Shown in pieces: positions 1 to 8,307 of a stretch of DNA of 8,602 bases. The stretch comes from Tannerella sp. (lineage in GTDB: Bacteria > Bacteroidota > Bacteroidia > Bacteroidales > Tannerellaceae), in the NCBI GenBank assembly GCA_031261145.1, contig JAISJX010000409.1, forward strand, positions 1 through 8,602, read 5' to 3'. A model generated the notes under the pieces. The model saw only the letters and a list, made by a program, of their open reading frames with translations, made no database searches and was not told the origin of the DNA. A program made the position numbers and the translations under genes. Within the stretch, counting starts at the first letter, position 1, and each line of letters begins with the position of its first letter.

Positions 1-2220
1 GCCTTTGCTGTCACGCGCGATTCCTTCGGCAAATTCAAAGCCGGCGGCTAATTGCTGCACTTTACCGGTTTCATTGACTAAGGGCGTCCGGCGCGGTTCT
101 TTACCCGTGACAATCAATTGCTGCAGTTCCCAGGGGCGCACCTCGATATCCTTATTGACGTCGTATAGCGGATTATCGGTTGTATATTTAATTTGAGAGT
201 AGTTGTGCAGATTGACAAACTCTATATTCTCACAATTCTCCCACACGCGAATGGAATACGGATAGGGTTCGTTGATACGTATAACGCGGAACATATACAG
301 ATTGGCAAAGGTAATGTTTGAGCAACCTTCCATTTCGACCGGCTGGCATTGCGTACCTTCCCGGCTTTCTTCTTCCAACTGGAAGCACAGGATTTTCCAG
401 TTGGATACGTTCTTGAAATGCGCTTCATTCCTCACATGATGTTCCAGCGACATGGCGTAAATGCGTCCCGGCGTCCGGGTGTTGCTCATGTACAGACCAT
501 TCAGGGCGTAAGTGGAAGCCGTCCATACGTCTTTAATCGTACCTCCTCCGTTATCCGTTATCCATAAACTCCAGTATTGATTGTCCCATGCCTGATCCAT
601 GCCTTGTGCGGCAATGGGGTTGGCGGGCGAACTGATGCGATTCATATTCCGGGGTGGCTGTTGTCCGGGGGATGCCGCAGCGTCCCGGGGTTTGCTCATT
701 CCGCCATGTCCGCCGACAAACTTCACGTCGTTCAGATACGAACCGGCGTTCGCCATCCATTTCACACCGACAGCCCTGTAATTGTAGGCGCCGGTATTTA
801 TGCCGATTCCATTCAGCATATTCGTGCCTCCTGTCGATGATTCCAGCAGGGCTTTCGGAGCGCCGAAGCCACTAAAAGCAGGCGTACTCTCGGCTAACCG
901 GAGCTGTGTGCCGAAAGGATGAAGCCCGATCAGGCGGGTATTGGGTTTCATTTTTAAGGTTTCGGAAATGCGGTACCAGCCTTGCGGTACATAGATGACG
1001 TCATATTTGTCAATAGCGTCCCGGAAGGCTTGCGTGTCGTCCGTTGCATCGTCGCCCTTCGCTCCCAGGTCGCGTATATTCACCCATGTTTCCATAGCCG
1101 GAAGCGCGGGAATATCGCGTACCAAAGCAGCCGGTAATTTCCGTACCGGTTCCACGTCTATCGTGGTGCGGTATTCCGGGCGGGCAACGATTGTTTCCAT
1201 CCGGAGACCATGCGCATAATTCCTGATCCGGTACATCTTATGGCTGACAGTCGTTTCGGTATTGCTGCGGCTGTATTTGACTAAAACGGGCACACCGACG
1301 CAATCCACATTCCGCAGCGTAATCTGATTATTGCTGTTATTCTCGTTGCTGATGACAATAGCCGGTCCGCTCACATTCTCGAAACGGCTATTCTCTACAT
1401 ACAGACGATCGGCGTAGTTGGGATCGATGTCGAAGACCGTCGGTACGTTCTTTACCTGAATATTCACCATTGCCAAACCGGATTCCTGGCAGCGAAGAGC
1501 CGCTATGCGTTGTCCTTCAAAATAAGAATCAATCATCGCTACCTGCCAACCCGGAGAAGCCTTGGTCGTATAAATACCGTAATCGCCCCCAAAGAAGGCG
1601 ACGTTTTCCAGTTCGTTTCCCACATCAAACAGACCGGCTTTTCCTTTTCCGGTATAGACGGCTACATGGCTGATAAAGCTATGCTGGGCATAGTGTGTAC
1701 GCAAACCCACAGCATGCGGATTTCCGTCTTCAATCCGCAGGTTGATATTAGACATGGCACTGTAGAACGTGCCGGCTCCGGCATCACGGGGCGCCTGCCC
1801 GGCTTCCACAAGTCCGCCTGTGAACCAAAACATGTAGTTGGCTTTTCCCTTATCGGCCGGTACTTCCTGTTGATAACCGGGCGAGTTCTTGGCCAGAATA
1901 ATCTCCGGTCGTTTCCTGCCATAGCCAATCAAACGGATAGAACCCGGTATGTAGATGGTTTTGCTGATCAGATATTTTCCCTCCGGGACAAAGAGAATGC
2001 CGAAATTCCGTTCTCTTTTCACCTGATTGATGGCGGCTTGCAAAGCTTCGGATACGTCTGTCTTGCCATCCGCCTTGATTGGATAGTTTTCAGGGGTAAA
2101 ATAAAAGGCTTCCGGGTCATCCGGACGCTGGGTATATACAGACTCAAGTTGCACCGCATGGAGTTGGATACAAATGAAACCACACGCAAGCGCTATTAAA
2201 ATTGTTTTTATTCTGTTCAT
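1..2220 (-). CDS. Secreted double beta-helix (pectate-lyase-3/GH55-like) protein with start of a C-terminal SMP-30/gluconolactonase-like module; 3' end missing
   Basis: An uninterrupted frame of 740 codons starts at the ATG at 2220 and leaves the window at base 1 without a stop. An in-frame TAA (2223-2221) directly precedes the ATG, which fixes the start. Residues 1-22 look like a signal peptide, with a possible cut after LHA; no good lipobox is seen. Residues 40-340 form a first beta-helix half, opening with a degenerate motif (KADGKTDVSEALQAAI, 49-64) and FVPEGKYLISKTIYIPG (77-93). Residues 380-700 form a second half opening with the classic pectate-lyase-3 motif LGAKGDDATDDTQAF (385-399) and YVPQGWYRIS (410-419). 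The EHH at 593-595, followed by FKN and then FQLEEES (613-619), resembles GH55 exo-beta-1,3-glucanases by memory of that family. The last visible residues (FEFAEGIARDSKG, 728-740) look like the first blade of an SMP-30/gluconolactonase propeller. The likely role is periplasmic or secreted glycan cleavage linked to the upstream transport genes. Catalytic residues were not identified, and GH28-related or lyase activity is possible. Confidence 0.85.
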   Translation of the reverse strand, partial: MNRIKTILIALACGFICIQLHAVQLESVYTQRPDDPEAFYFTPENYPIKADGKTDVSEALQAAINQVKRERNFGILFVPEGKYLISKTIYIPGSIRLIGYGRKRPEIILAKNSPGYQQEVPADKGKANYMFWFTGGLVEAGQAPRDAGAGTFYSAMSNINLRIEDGNPHAVGLRTHYAQHSFISHVAVYTGKGKAGLFDVGNELENVAFFGGDYGIYTTKASPGWQVAMIDSYFEGQRIAALRCQESGLAMVNIQVKNVPTVFDIDPNYADRLYVENSRFENVSGPAIVISNENNSNNQITLRNVDCVGVPVLVKYSRSNTETTVSHKMYRIRNYAHGLRMETIVARPEYRTTIDVEPVRKLPAALVRDIPALPAMETWVNIRDLGAKGDDATDDTQAFRDAIDKYDVIYVPQGWYRISETLKMKPNTRLIGLHPFGTQLRLAESTPAFSGFGAPKALLESSTGGTNMLNGIGINTGAYNYRAVGVKWMANAGSYLNDVKFVGGHGGMSKPRDAAASPGQQPPRNMNRISSPANPIAAQGMDQAWDNQYWSLWITDNGGGTIKDVWTASTYALNGLYMSNTRTPGRIYAMSLEHHVRNEAHFKNVSNWKILCFQLEEESREGTQCQPVEMEGCSNITFANLYMFRVIRINEPYPYSIRVWENCENIEFVNLHNYSQIKYTTDNPLYDVNKDIEVRPWELQQLIVTGKEPRRTPLVNETGKVQQLAAGFEFAEGIARDSKG

Positions 2221-2261
2221 TTATTCTGTGTTTTTTATGAGAGTATTAAATGGTTTGCTAC

Positions 2262-2299
2262 AAAAAGGGGTGGAAAAAGCAGTTCACTCTCCCACCCCC
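2262..2299 (-). terminator. Putative intrinsic terminator between the DUF3823 gene and the beta-helix gene
   Basis: On the operon strand, GGGGTGG (2298-2292) pairs perfectly with CCACCCC (2273-2267), and TTTTT (2266-2262) follows at once. The stem can be extended inward by GAGAG against TTTTT (A-U and G-U pairs), leaving an 8-nt loop, TGAACTGC. It lies 12 bp past the DUF3823 stop and 41 bp before the next ATG. The other strand has no T-run after the stem, so the signal acts on minus-strand transcripts. It may end the transport transcript or let only part of it read into the enzyme gene. Confidence 0.6.
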
Positions 2300-2311
2300 T
2301 GTCTTACTTGT

Positions 2312-3040
2312 TTACAAGGGTATTACAACAAGAGGGGCATAGTTGTACCGAACCGTACCGACGCCCGATACACTGGCCAATGCGCCTACCCTGAAATAAT
2401 AATTCCGGCTGTATTTAAACAAATCCGTATTTTCGCCCAAATCAATCGTGAGCCTGTACGTGGTGTTATCTATATCCCTGGCGGGACTGAACGTTTGCCT
2501 GAAATTGGATCCTTGCGTTTCAAACTTGACTTGTTCACCCACATAGATATCCGTGAAAGCATACAGGCGAATACCGCTCAGCTTCACTTCCGGTTTACCG
2601 GCTTGCAGGCTGAACGTAGCCACAATCGTATTCCCTTCTTTTTTGATATCTGCGTTTTGCACCCGGATATAGGGCGTCACCTCGAAGTCATGCTGGTTGT
2701 CGCCCTTCTTGATTTCCAGATCATCAATCGTGAATGGGAAGAAGTTGCCATTAATAAATTCAATTTTATAATGGGCCGAAAACACCAGGTCATTCCGGAA
2801 TTCCCCGCTCTGCATGATATACCACGTCAAGGCAGCTTCCGTAGGCCATCCCAATTCGTAGGCGCGAATCGCAGAGCCATTCTGTATGTCCGTTTCGACC
2901 AGCGCGCCGGTTGCCGCATCTTTGATTCCTCCGTAGAAAGAAGCATTGGGGCCATCGTAGTTGTCTATCTCAAATATTTCACATGATGACAATGCGAAAA
3001 CAGAAAAAGGGAGCAGCAATATATTGAATATGCGTTTCAT
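2312..3040 (-). CDS. DUF3823 surface lipoprotein in the SusE/F position
   Basis: This is a 242-aa lipoprotein. Its signal peptide ends in the lipobox LSSC, with the lipidated cysteine at residue 20. The following CEIFEIDNYD is acidic, as in Bacteroidetes lipoproteins exported to the cell surface. The body matches the DUF3823 pattern known from SusC/SusD neighbourhoods: an N-terminal domain at about 30-120 (PNASFYGG, TDIQNGS at 50-56, GWPTEAALTWYI, GEFRNDLVF) and a C-terminal domain from about 120 (DFEVTPYIRVQNADI). Both are predicted to be beta-rich. An in-frame TGA at 3046-3044 lies just upstream of the ATG and fixes the start. The gene follows the SusD-like gene by 20 bp and is surely co-transcribed with it. 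By position it is inferred to be an accessory glycan-binding protein of the outer-membrane complex. No enzymatic motif is seen and the ligand is unknown. Confidence 0.88.
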   Translation of the reverse strand: MKRIFNILLLPFSVFALSSCEIFEIDNYDGPNASFYGGIKDAATGALVETDIQNGSAIRAYELGWPTEAALTWYIMQSGEFRNDLVFSAHYKIEFINGNFFPFTIDDLEIKKGDNQHDFEVTPYIRVQNADIKKEGNTIVATFSLQAGKPEVKLSGIRLYAFTDIYVGEQVKFETQGSNFRQTFSPARDIDNTTYRLTIDLGENTDLFKYSRNYYFRVGALASVSGVGTVRYNYAPLVVIPL

Positions 3041-3060
3041 ATCTCATTATTTTTTAGAGG

Positions 3061-5091
3061 TTAATGTCCGGGGTTTTGCACCAGGTTGTTCGTGTTTGTT
3101 CCGGGAATAGAGAAATAATAGTCCGCCGGATTAAAGGTGCGTCCGCCGGCCTGCTCGTCATAATAGAGATTGACCCGTACAAAAACGTATTTAGGCGCCG
3201 GTTCGCGAAGGTCGATCATCGGAACTAAAGCATGACGTCTGCCGGAAGTGAAGAAGGTATGATAATCGCGGCGGCGAAACATATCCCAATAGCGCAAGCC
3301 TTCAAAGGCCAACTCAACCCGGCGTTCTTTCAACACATTGTCGAGCGTCAGGGGAATATTATCCTTATGACCGGCTCTTTTACGCAGCGCATTGATGTAT
3401 TGAGCGGCAGCAGCCTGATCACCTTTGCCGCTTTCGACAACGGCTTCGGCATAATTCAGATAGATTTCGCCCAAACGGAAGTCAATCCACGGCGTGGTAG
3501 AACTCCGTTCCACGCCGGCCACAGTTTTGTTTTCAGCCAGGTATTTACGCACGGAGAAGCCCGAGCAGGAGAAATTCGCATCGTCGCTGCGGCCCATCGC
3601 AAAGAAACCGGAATAACCGGCTGCGCTTTCTGCGCCATACGTGTAATAGGTATTTCCATCCTGGCCGACTTCGCTACCGGAAGCATAGACGGTTACATTG
3701 CCGCCTTTGCCGATCAAACCGCCTTGCATCACAATCTTTGTACTCTTATACGTAGCGCCCGGAACGATGATGCTGGCCAAAAGCCGTGCATCTTTATTCT
3801 TGAACGGTTCATACAAATCGTCATACTTTTTGAACGGAATGTTTACATCCAGATTATTCGGATTCGGGGTATAGAAATCTTCTTTCCCGTCGGTGCGCGT
3901 CACGATCCGGGCGCTTTTCCCTGTCCCGTCGTCGGTATAGTCTTCAAACAAATCAACGATATCCAAGGTGGGTGAGAAACGTCCGAATTTGTGGAAACCG
4001 GGGTTGGATTGCGCCGGACTATACCGGATATCGTAATCGTGTCCTTGCCTTTGAATCGTTGTTCCGTCTAAATAGGCGCGGCTGAAGATAATCTCGTCGT
4101 TGGCGGTCAGAAACAGGTATTGGAAATTGGTCGCTGCTTCTTCGGGGCTGGCCGGATTCGGCATATAGAGCGAATGACCCGAATGATCGATAATCTCCCT
4201 GGAAGCCGAAAGACATTCGTCGTAGAAAAATGCGGCGTCAGCCGGCGCCATACCCACTAAATTCTGTGTCGCAGCTTCGCCGGCTAAGGGCGCACGGTTC
4301 CAGTATTTAGCCAGAGACGCTGCGTGGAGAGCCGCTCTCGACTTTAAGGCGTAGGCCGCCCATTTAGTGGCGCGGTAAATGCCGTCCGCAGAAGATGCTT
4401 TTTCCGGCAGATGAGCAACCGCCAAATCGCATTCTTTCAAAATAAATGTCCAGGTATCCTTCTCGGTGCGGCGCGGAACAAACAGAGCCGCATTATCCGA
4501 TCCGGGAACATAGTCGTTATCCTGCAGGTTTTCGATGATGGGAACGCCTCCATACCTTTTGGCCAATCCAAAGTAGATATAGGCGCGAATAAAGTGCGCT
4601 TCACTGCTCAGGCGGTTAAAGGTGGCCTCATTGATCGTACCGGCATTTTTAGCTTCTTCGATATTTTCAAGGAAGATGCTTACATCGCGGTTCCGCTTAT
4701 AGGCTCCATTGCGGCTGTCGTTATCTCCGTCGCTCTCGGCGTCGCTATTATCGAAATATTGGCCGCCCGGAGTTGACACACCGTGTCCTCCGTCGCTTTG
4801 AACACTTTCGTCCGTCATCATCGACGTCATCACGAGTTCACTGACGCCCTGACCCCAACCGCGGCGATTGAAACCCCAATCCCAGCGGAAATTAAAATCT
4901 TCCATGGGCGCGGAATTATACAAATCGGCTAAGAGCGTCCGCAAACCTTCTTCGCTGGATAACAATTGATCAGCGCTCACCTTCTCTAACGATTCGAGCT
5001 GAAGGAAATCGTTGCAACCTGCACTGAGGGTCAGGAAGAATGCAATAATAACGGCTATTTTGCTTTTTAAAATCTTCTTTTTCATAATCAT
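3061..5091 (-). CDS. SusD/RagB-family glycan-binding outer-membrane lipoprotein
   Basis: This protein forms the lid of a SusC/SusD importer and binds the incoming oligosaccharide at the cell surface. It has a lipoprotein signal with LSAGC at 22-26 and the family opening CNDFLQLESLEKVSADQ. Core SusD segments follow in order: AHFIRAYIYFGLAKRYGGVP (165-184), a helical repeat around TKWAAYALKSRAALHAA (242-258), WIDFRLGEIYLNYAEAVVES (535-554), INALRKRAGH (566-575), KERRVELAFEGLRYWDMFRR (588-607), and the typical ending IPGTNTNNLVQNPGH (662-676). At 676 aa it is longer than many SusDs, with long inserts at about 92-135 and 340-530. The frame opens with ATG ATT ATG. A GGA six bases before the second ATG (5085) favours a 674-aa product over the 5091 start. 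The gene begins 6 bp after the SusC stop, which implies one transcript and probably a matched pair. Confidence 0.95.
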   Translation of the reverse strand: MIMKKKILKSKIAVIIAFFLTLSAGCNDFLQLESLEKVSADQLLSSEEGLRTLLADLYNSAPMEDFNFRWDWGFNRRGWGQGVSELVMTSMMTDESVQSDGGHGVSTPGGQYFDNSDAESDGDNDSRNGAYKRNRDVSIFLENIEEAKNAGTINEATFNRLSSEAHFIRAYIYFGLAKRYGGVPIIENLQDNDYVPGSDNAALFVPRRTEKDTWTFILKECDLAVAHLPEKASSADGIYRATKWAAYALKSRAALHAASLAKYWNRAPLAGEAATQNLVGMAPADAAFFYDECLSASREIIDHSGHSLYMPNPASPEEAATNFQYLFLTANDEIIFSRAYLDGTTIQRQGHDYDIRYSPAQSNPGFHKFGRFSPTLDIVDLFEDYTDDGTGKSARIVTRTDGKEDFYTPNPNNLDVNIPFKKYDDLYEPFKNKDARLLASIIVPGATYKSTKIVMQGGLIGKGGNVTVYASGSEVGQDGNTYYTYGAESAAGYSGFFAMGRSDDANFSCSGFSVRKYLAENKTVAGVERSSTTPWIDFRLGEIYLNYAEAVVESGKGDQAAAAQYINALRKRAGHKDNIPLTLDNVLKERRVELAFEGLRYWDMFRRRDYHTFFTSGRRHALVPMIDLREPAPKYVFVRVNLYYDEQAGGRTFNPADYYFSIPGTNTNNLVQNPGH

Positions 5092-5097
5092 TCCGTA
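5085..5097 (-). promoter_or_regulatory. Short SusC-SusD junction with GGA ribosome-binding element
   Basis: After the SusC stop TAA, the operon strand reads TACGGA ATG ATT ATG. The GGA (5094-5092) touches the first ATG but is spaced 6 nt from the second, so initiation at the second ATG (5085-5083) is more plausible. That would shorten the SusD-like protein by two residues. Translation initiation in Bacteroidetes often needs no strong Shine-Dalgarno sequence, so this is only a preference. Confidence 0.4.
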
Positions 5098-8000
5098 TTA
5101 AAAATTAATGTTCACACCGAGATTCACCGCTTTCATGATCGGATACGCCAGGTTGGCATTCCAGTCGGCTTCCTGTCTTTCAGGGTCGGCGCTTCGCAGT
5201 TCGCGTTTACAGAACGTGTATAAGTTGGTGCCATTCACAAAGACGCGAATACCGCCGACGCCTATTTTCCGAAGCGTTGCCCGGGGGATGGTATAGCCTA
5301 CTTCCACATTTTTTATACGCAGGTAGGTGGCTAAGGGGCGCCAAACATCAATGACATTGCCGTCGCCGGTATTATCGCGATTGCTGCGGATAGCAGGATA
5401 ATACCCTGAGATCCACGAGGTAGCCGGATCGTACGGATCGTCGGTGATACTGGCCGGATGCCAGCGGTCTATGAATTTCTTATGCAAGGTCGGATAGCGT
5501 CCATAGCCCCAGATGTCGTCATTGGAATACTGTATCGAATAGAGCGAGGCGCCTTGAAAAAGCACATTCAGGTCGAAATTCCTGTATTCGCCCGCCAGGG
5601 TGAAACCATATTGAAGCGGCGGATTGATACGCTGATCCGTTCTATTGTCACCGGAAACATACCCGTTGGTGCCATAAGCCCAGTTATTGTATAGTTGATC
5701 TTCGCCGGTTATCCGGCCATCGCCATTGTTATCGGACAGGCGGTAGCTACCCGGCAATATTTTGGAATTACCTTGCGTACCCCCCATCAACGGAGCTGTT
5801 TCGTATTGCTCCAACGAGGTATATTGGCCATCGTAGGTATAAATCAGGGAGCGACCCGTCAAACGGTTTTCGTTTCCGTTTCTCCATCTGTCCCACTGGC
5901 TGGTAAAAGGCGCTCTTTCCACATGCAACCGTTTGGTGCGTGAGAAGGTTGCATTCGCACCAATGGAGTACGAGAAATCCTTTCCTATTTTGCCCCGGTG
6001 TGTCAAAGCGATTACCATCCCGAGGTTCATGTCGGAGTTGATGTTTTCGTCGGAGAATGAAGCGCCGAAGGTGTTGGGGATGGACGATTGGCGGGTGGCC
6101 AGGATACCTGTATTTTTACGTTGGAAGTAGTCGAACGAACCGCCTAATTTTCCATTCCAGAAATCAAAATCGACACCGACATTGGAGATTTTGGAAGTCA
6201 CCCACGACAATTGGTCGGTCACTACGCCCGGAGGATACATTCCAATGGTTAAAGAGCCATCGTCGAAAACATACCCGCGATTGTCATTACCGGTATAAGC
6301 GGCGACATATTGATACGGGCTACCCGTATCCCGGCCGCTTTCGCCATAAGAAATTCTCAACTTGAGGTTATCGGCAAAAGGAAGGATGTCCTTGATAAAG
6401 CCTTCTTCAGACAGACGCCATCCGGCGCTTACCGAGGGGAATAGCGTCCATCGTTTGCTGGGAGCATAGCGGTACGAGCCGTCGTAACGGATCACGGCTT
6501 CCACCAGATACTTCTGTTTATAGTCGTAGTTGAAACGGCCGAAATAAGCGGCCAACCGCCTGAACTCACGAAGACCATCATTGGAAGCCGTCGTAGAAGA
6601 ACCCTGGTTCAGGATATCATGAGTATAGATATCACTGTATTGACGTTGACCCCTTACCCAGTCGAAACGTTCGCGGGAAGCTTCCATTGCGCCCATGACG
6701 CTGAATGTATGATCCTGATAGGTAGTTGCATAATTGGCCATCAAACGTATATACGCCTTTTGATAGAGGTCTATCCGGTTATAATAGCTATCCGAACCGG
6801 TAGTGGTGATAAAATCGTCGGTATAATAATCGTAGAGATTATACGCTCTGGTCAATCCGGACTGATTGCCGTTTCTGATGCTGTAAGATCCTAATACCTG
6901 GAAATCCAATCCCTTCAGGAAAGGCGCCTTATAGGTGAGGTCAATCTGCGACGAAGCATTCAGATTGTCGTTACGACGGTATCCATCCACATCGGGATCT
7001 ACCAGGGCAGCCGCATTCTTATTTTCAGGAGCGATAGCCGAATAGTGCTTTTCATTGGCCATCGTGTGCCAACCGATACCGCGGTCGTTTACAACCAGCG
7101 TTTTATAGGTCCAGAGGAAATCTTCCCGTCCCTGTTGCCGTTTATCTACGCGGCCGGAAACCGAAACGTTCATCGTCAGGTCTTTCGACAAATCGGCTGA
7201 TACATTGGTCCGGAAGTTATACCGTTTGTAGTATTGGATATCGCTTTTCAAAAGACCGTTGTCTTCCGTATAGTTCAAACTCGTGAAATAGCGTACCTTG
7301 TCTGTTCCGCCTCTGACAGAGAAGTTGTGGCTTTGCTGGGGAACCATATCATACATGAACTCCCCAATCCAGTCGTGATCGGTATATCCCGGTTGATTCG
7401 TTCTATACTTTTCGAGCAAGTCGTCGTCATACGTCGGCATACCCCCGATGTTCCGCTGCATTTCGTTGGCCATCAAACGATAGGTATATGCATCCACCGT
7501 CAGTTCCATCCCTGTCGGCACTTTCATACCGTACATACCGGAATAGGAGAATTTGGCTTTGCCGGAATCCCCTTTCTTTGTGGTCACGATAATCACACCG
7601 TTGGCGGCATTCATCCCGTAGATAGCGGCTGAAGCATCTTTGAGGATAGAAATGCTTTCCACGTCTTCGGAGTTCAACTGCGCTAATTCGGCAACCCCTT
7701 CGCGGCTACGGGTTACGCCGTCGATAACAATAAGCGGTTCGCCATATCCACGGATGCTGACCATATTATTGAACTCACCCGGTTCACCCGTTTGTTGGCG
7801 AATCAGCAAGCCCGGCATCTTCCCTTGCAGGTTGGTGATTAAGTTTTCTGTTTTCGTTGTGGTGATTTCTTCTGCCCGGATAGCCGTAATAGCGCCCGAT
7901 AAGCTTTCCCGCTTCTGAGTGCCGTATCCGACAACGATTACTTCTTCCAACGCCTGCGAATCTTCTTTCAGCGTGATGGTGAACGTATTCGTAGAGCCAA

Positions 8001-8307
8001 CGGGAATTTTTTGGGTGACATAGCCCACATAGCTGACAACTAAGGTAGCATTTGACGAAACACCGGTAAGACTGAATTTACCATTGGCGTCAGTAATATT
8101 ACCGTTCGTCGTCCCGCTAATCAACACATTCACACCGATCAGGGATTCTCCCGAATCGTCCGTCACCGTACCGGTAATGGTGCGTGTTTGTTGCTGAACT
8201 GAAAATGACACTTGAGTAGCTTGAGAATAGGTAGCCGTGGCATGGCTAACCCCGATTCCAACAAGCAGGAAGAGATTTGTCAGGTTAATCTGAAGTCGGT
8301 TTATCAT
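5098..8307 (-). CDS. SusC/RagA-family TonB-dependent outer-membrane transporter
   Basis: This 1069-aa protein is a TonB-powered outer-membrane importer of oligosaccharides that works with the SusD-like lid encoded next. Residues 1 to about 25-30 are a signal peptide. Residues 43-115 are a carboxypeptidase-D-regulatory-like domain (ITGTVTDDSGESLIGVNV, then GYVTQKIPV). The TonB box is EEVIVVGYGTQKRESLSGAI (121-140). The plug spans about 140-250 and contains the SusC hallmark ESISILKDASAAIYG (217-231) and AANGVIIVTTKKG (234-246). The rest is a 22-strand-type beta-barrel ending in VNLGVNINF, with the terminal Phe expected for BAM insertion. No full STN domain is present, so direct anti-sigma signalling of the FecA type is unlikely. 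An in-frame TAG (8334-8332) with no other start codon between it and the ATG fixes the start. The leader has no Shine-Dalgarno sequence and is A/T-rich. The substrate cannot be told from sequence alone. Confidence 0.96.
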   Translation of the reverse strand: MINRLQINLTNLFLLVGIGVSHATATYSQATQVSFSVQQQTRTITGTVTDDSGESLIGVNVLISGTTNGNITDANGKFSLTGVSSNATLVVSYVGYVTQKIPVGSTNTFTITLKEDSQALEEVIVVGYGTQKRESLSGAITAIRAEEITTTKTENLITNLQGKMPGLLIRQQTGEPGEFNNMVSIRGYGEPLIVIDGVTRSREGVAELAQLNSEDVESISILKDASAAIYGMNAANGVIIVTTKKGDSGKAKFSYSGMYGMKVPTGMELTVDAYTYRLMANEMQRNIGGMPTYDDDLLEKYRTNQPGYTDHDWIGEFMYDMVPQQSHNFSVRGGTDKVRYFTSLNYTEDNGLLKSDIQYYKRYNFRTNVSADLSKDLTMNVSVSGRVDKRQQGREDFLWTYKTLVVNDRGIGWHTMANEKHYSAIAPENKNAAALVDPDVDGYRRNDNLNASSQIDLTYKAPFLKGLDFQVLGSYSIRNGNQSGLTRAYNLYDYYTDDFITTTGSDSYYNRIDLYQKAYIRLMANYATTYQDHTFSVMGAMEASRERFDWVRGQRQYSDIYTHDILNQGSSTTASNDGLREFRRLAAYFGRFNYDYKQKYLVEAVIRYDGSYRYAPSKRWTLFPSVSAGWRLSEEGFIKDILPFADNLKLRISYGESGRDTGSPYQYVAAYTGNDNRGYVFDDGSLTIGMYPPGVVTDQLSWVTSKISNVGVDFDFWNGKLGGSFDYFQRKNTGILATRQSSIPNTFGASFSDENINSDMNLGMVIALTHRGKIGKDFSYSIGANATFSRTKRLHVERAPFTSQWDRWRNGNENRLTGRSLIYTYDGQYTSLEQYETAPLMGGTQGNSKILPGSYRLSDNNGDGRITGEDQLYNNWAYGTNGYVSGDNRTDQRINPPLQYGFTLAGEYRNFDLNVLFQGASLYSIQYSNDDIWGYGRYPTLHKKFIDRWHPASITDDPYDPATSWISGYYPAIRSNRDNTGDGNVIDVWRPLATYLRIKNVEVGYTIPRATLRKIGVGGIRVFVNGTNLYTFCKRELRSADPERQEADWNANLAYPIMKAVNLGVNINF

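Noticed and set aside
2181..2195. Possible lipobox (IALAC) in the enzyme signal peptide
   Set aside because: The position -3 residue is Ala and the hydrophobic stretch before the Cys is too short. Cleavage by signal peptidase I after LHA fits better.
1510..2199. 229-aa plus-strand open frame
   Set aside because: It is antisense to the first beta-helix of the enzyme gene, whose minus frame is open throughout with recognisable motifs.
2221..2261. Separate promoter for the enzyme gene
   Set aside because: A TTTG is present at the terminator T-run, but no TAnnTTTG-like box lies 19-21 bases downstream.
2174..2986. 270-aa plus-strand open frame
   Set aside because: It lies antisense to the DUF3823 gene and the enzyme start, and has no domain-like composition. 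The minus-strand product has a clear lipobox and family motifs, so this is a shadow frame.
3232..3975. 247-aa plus-strand open frame
   Set aside because: It is antisense to the C-terminal half of the SusD-like gene. No start context or family signature is seen.
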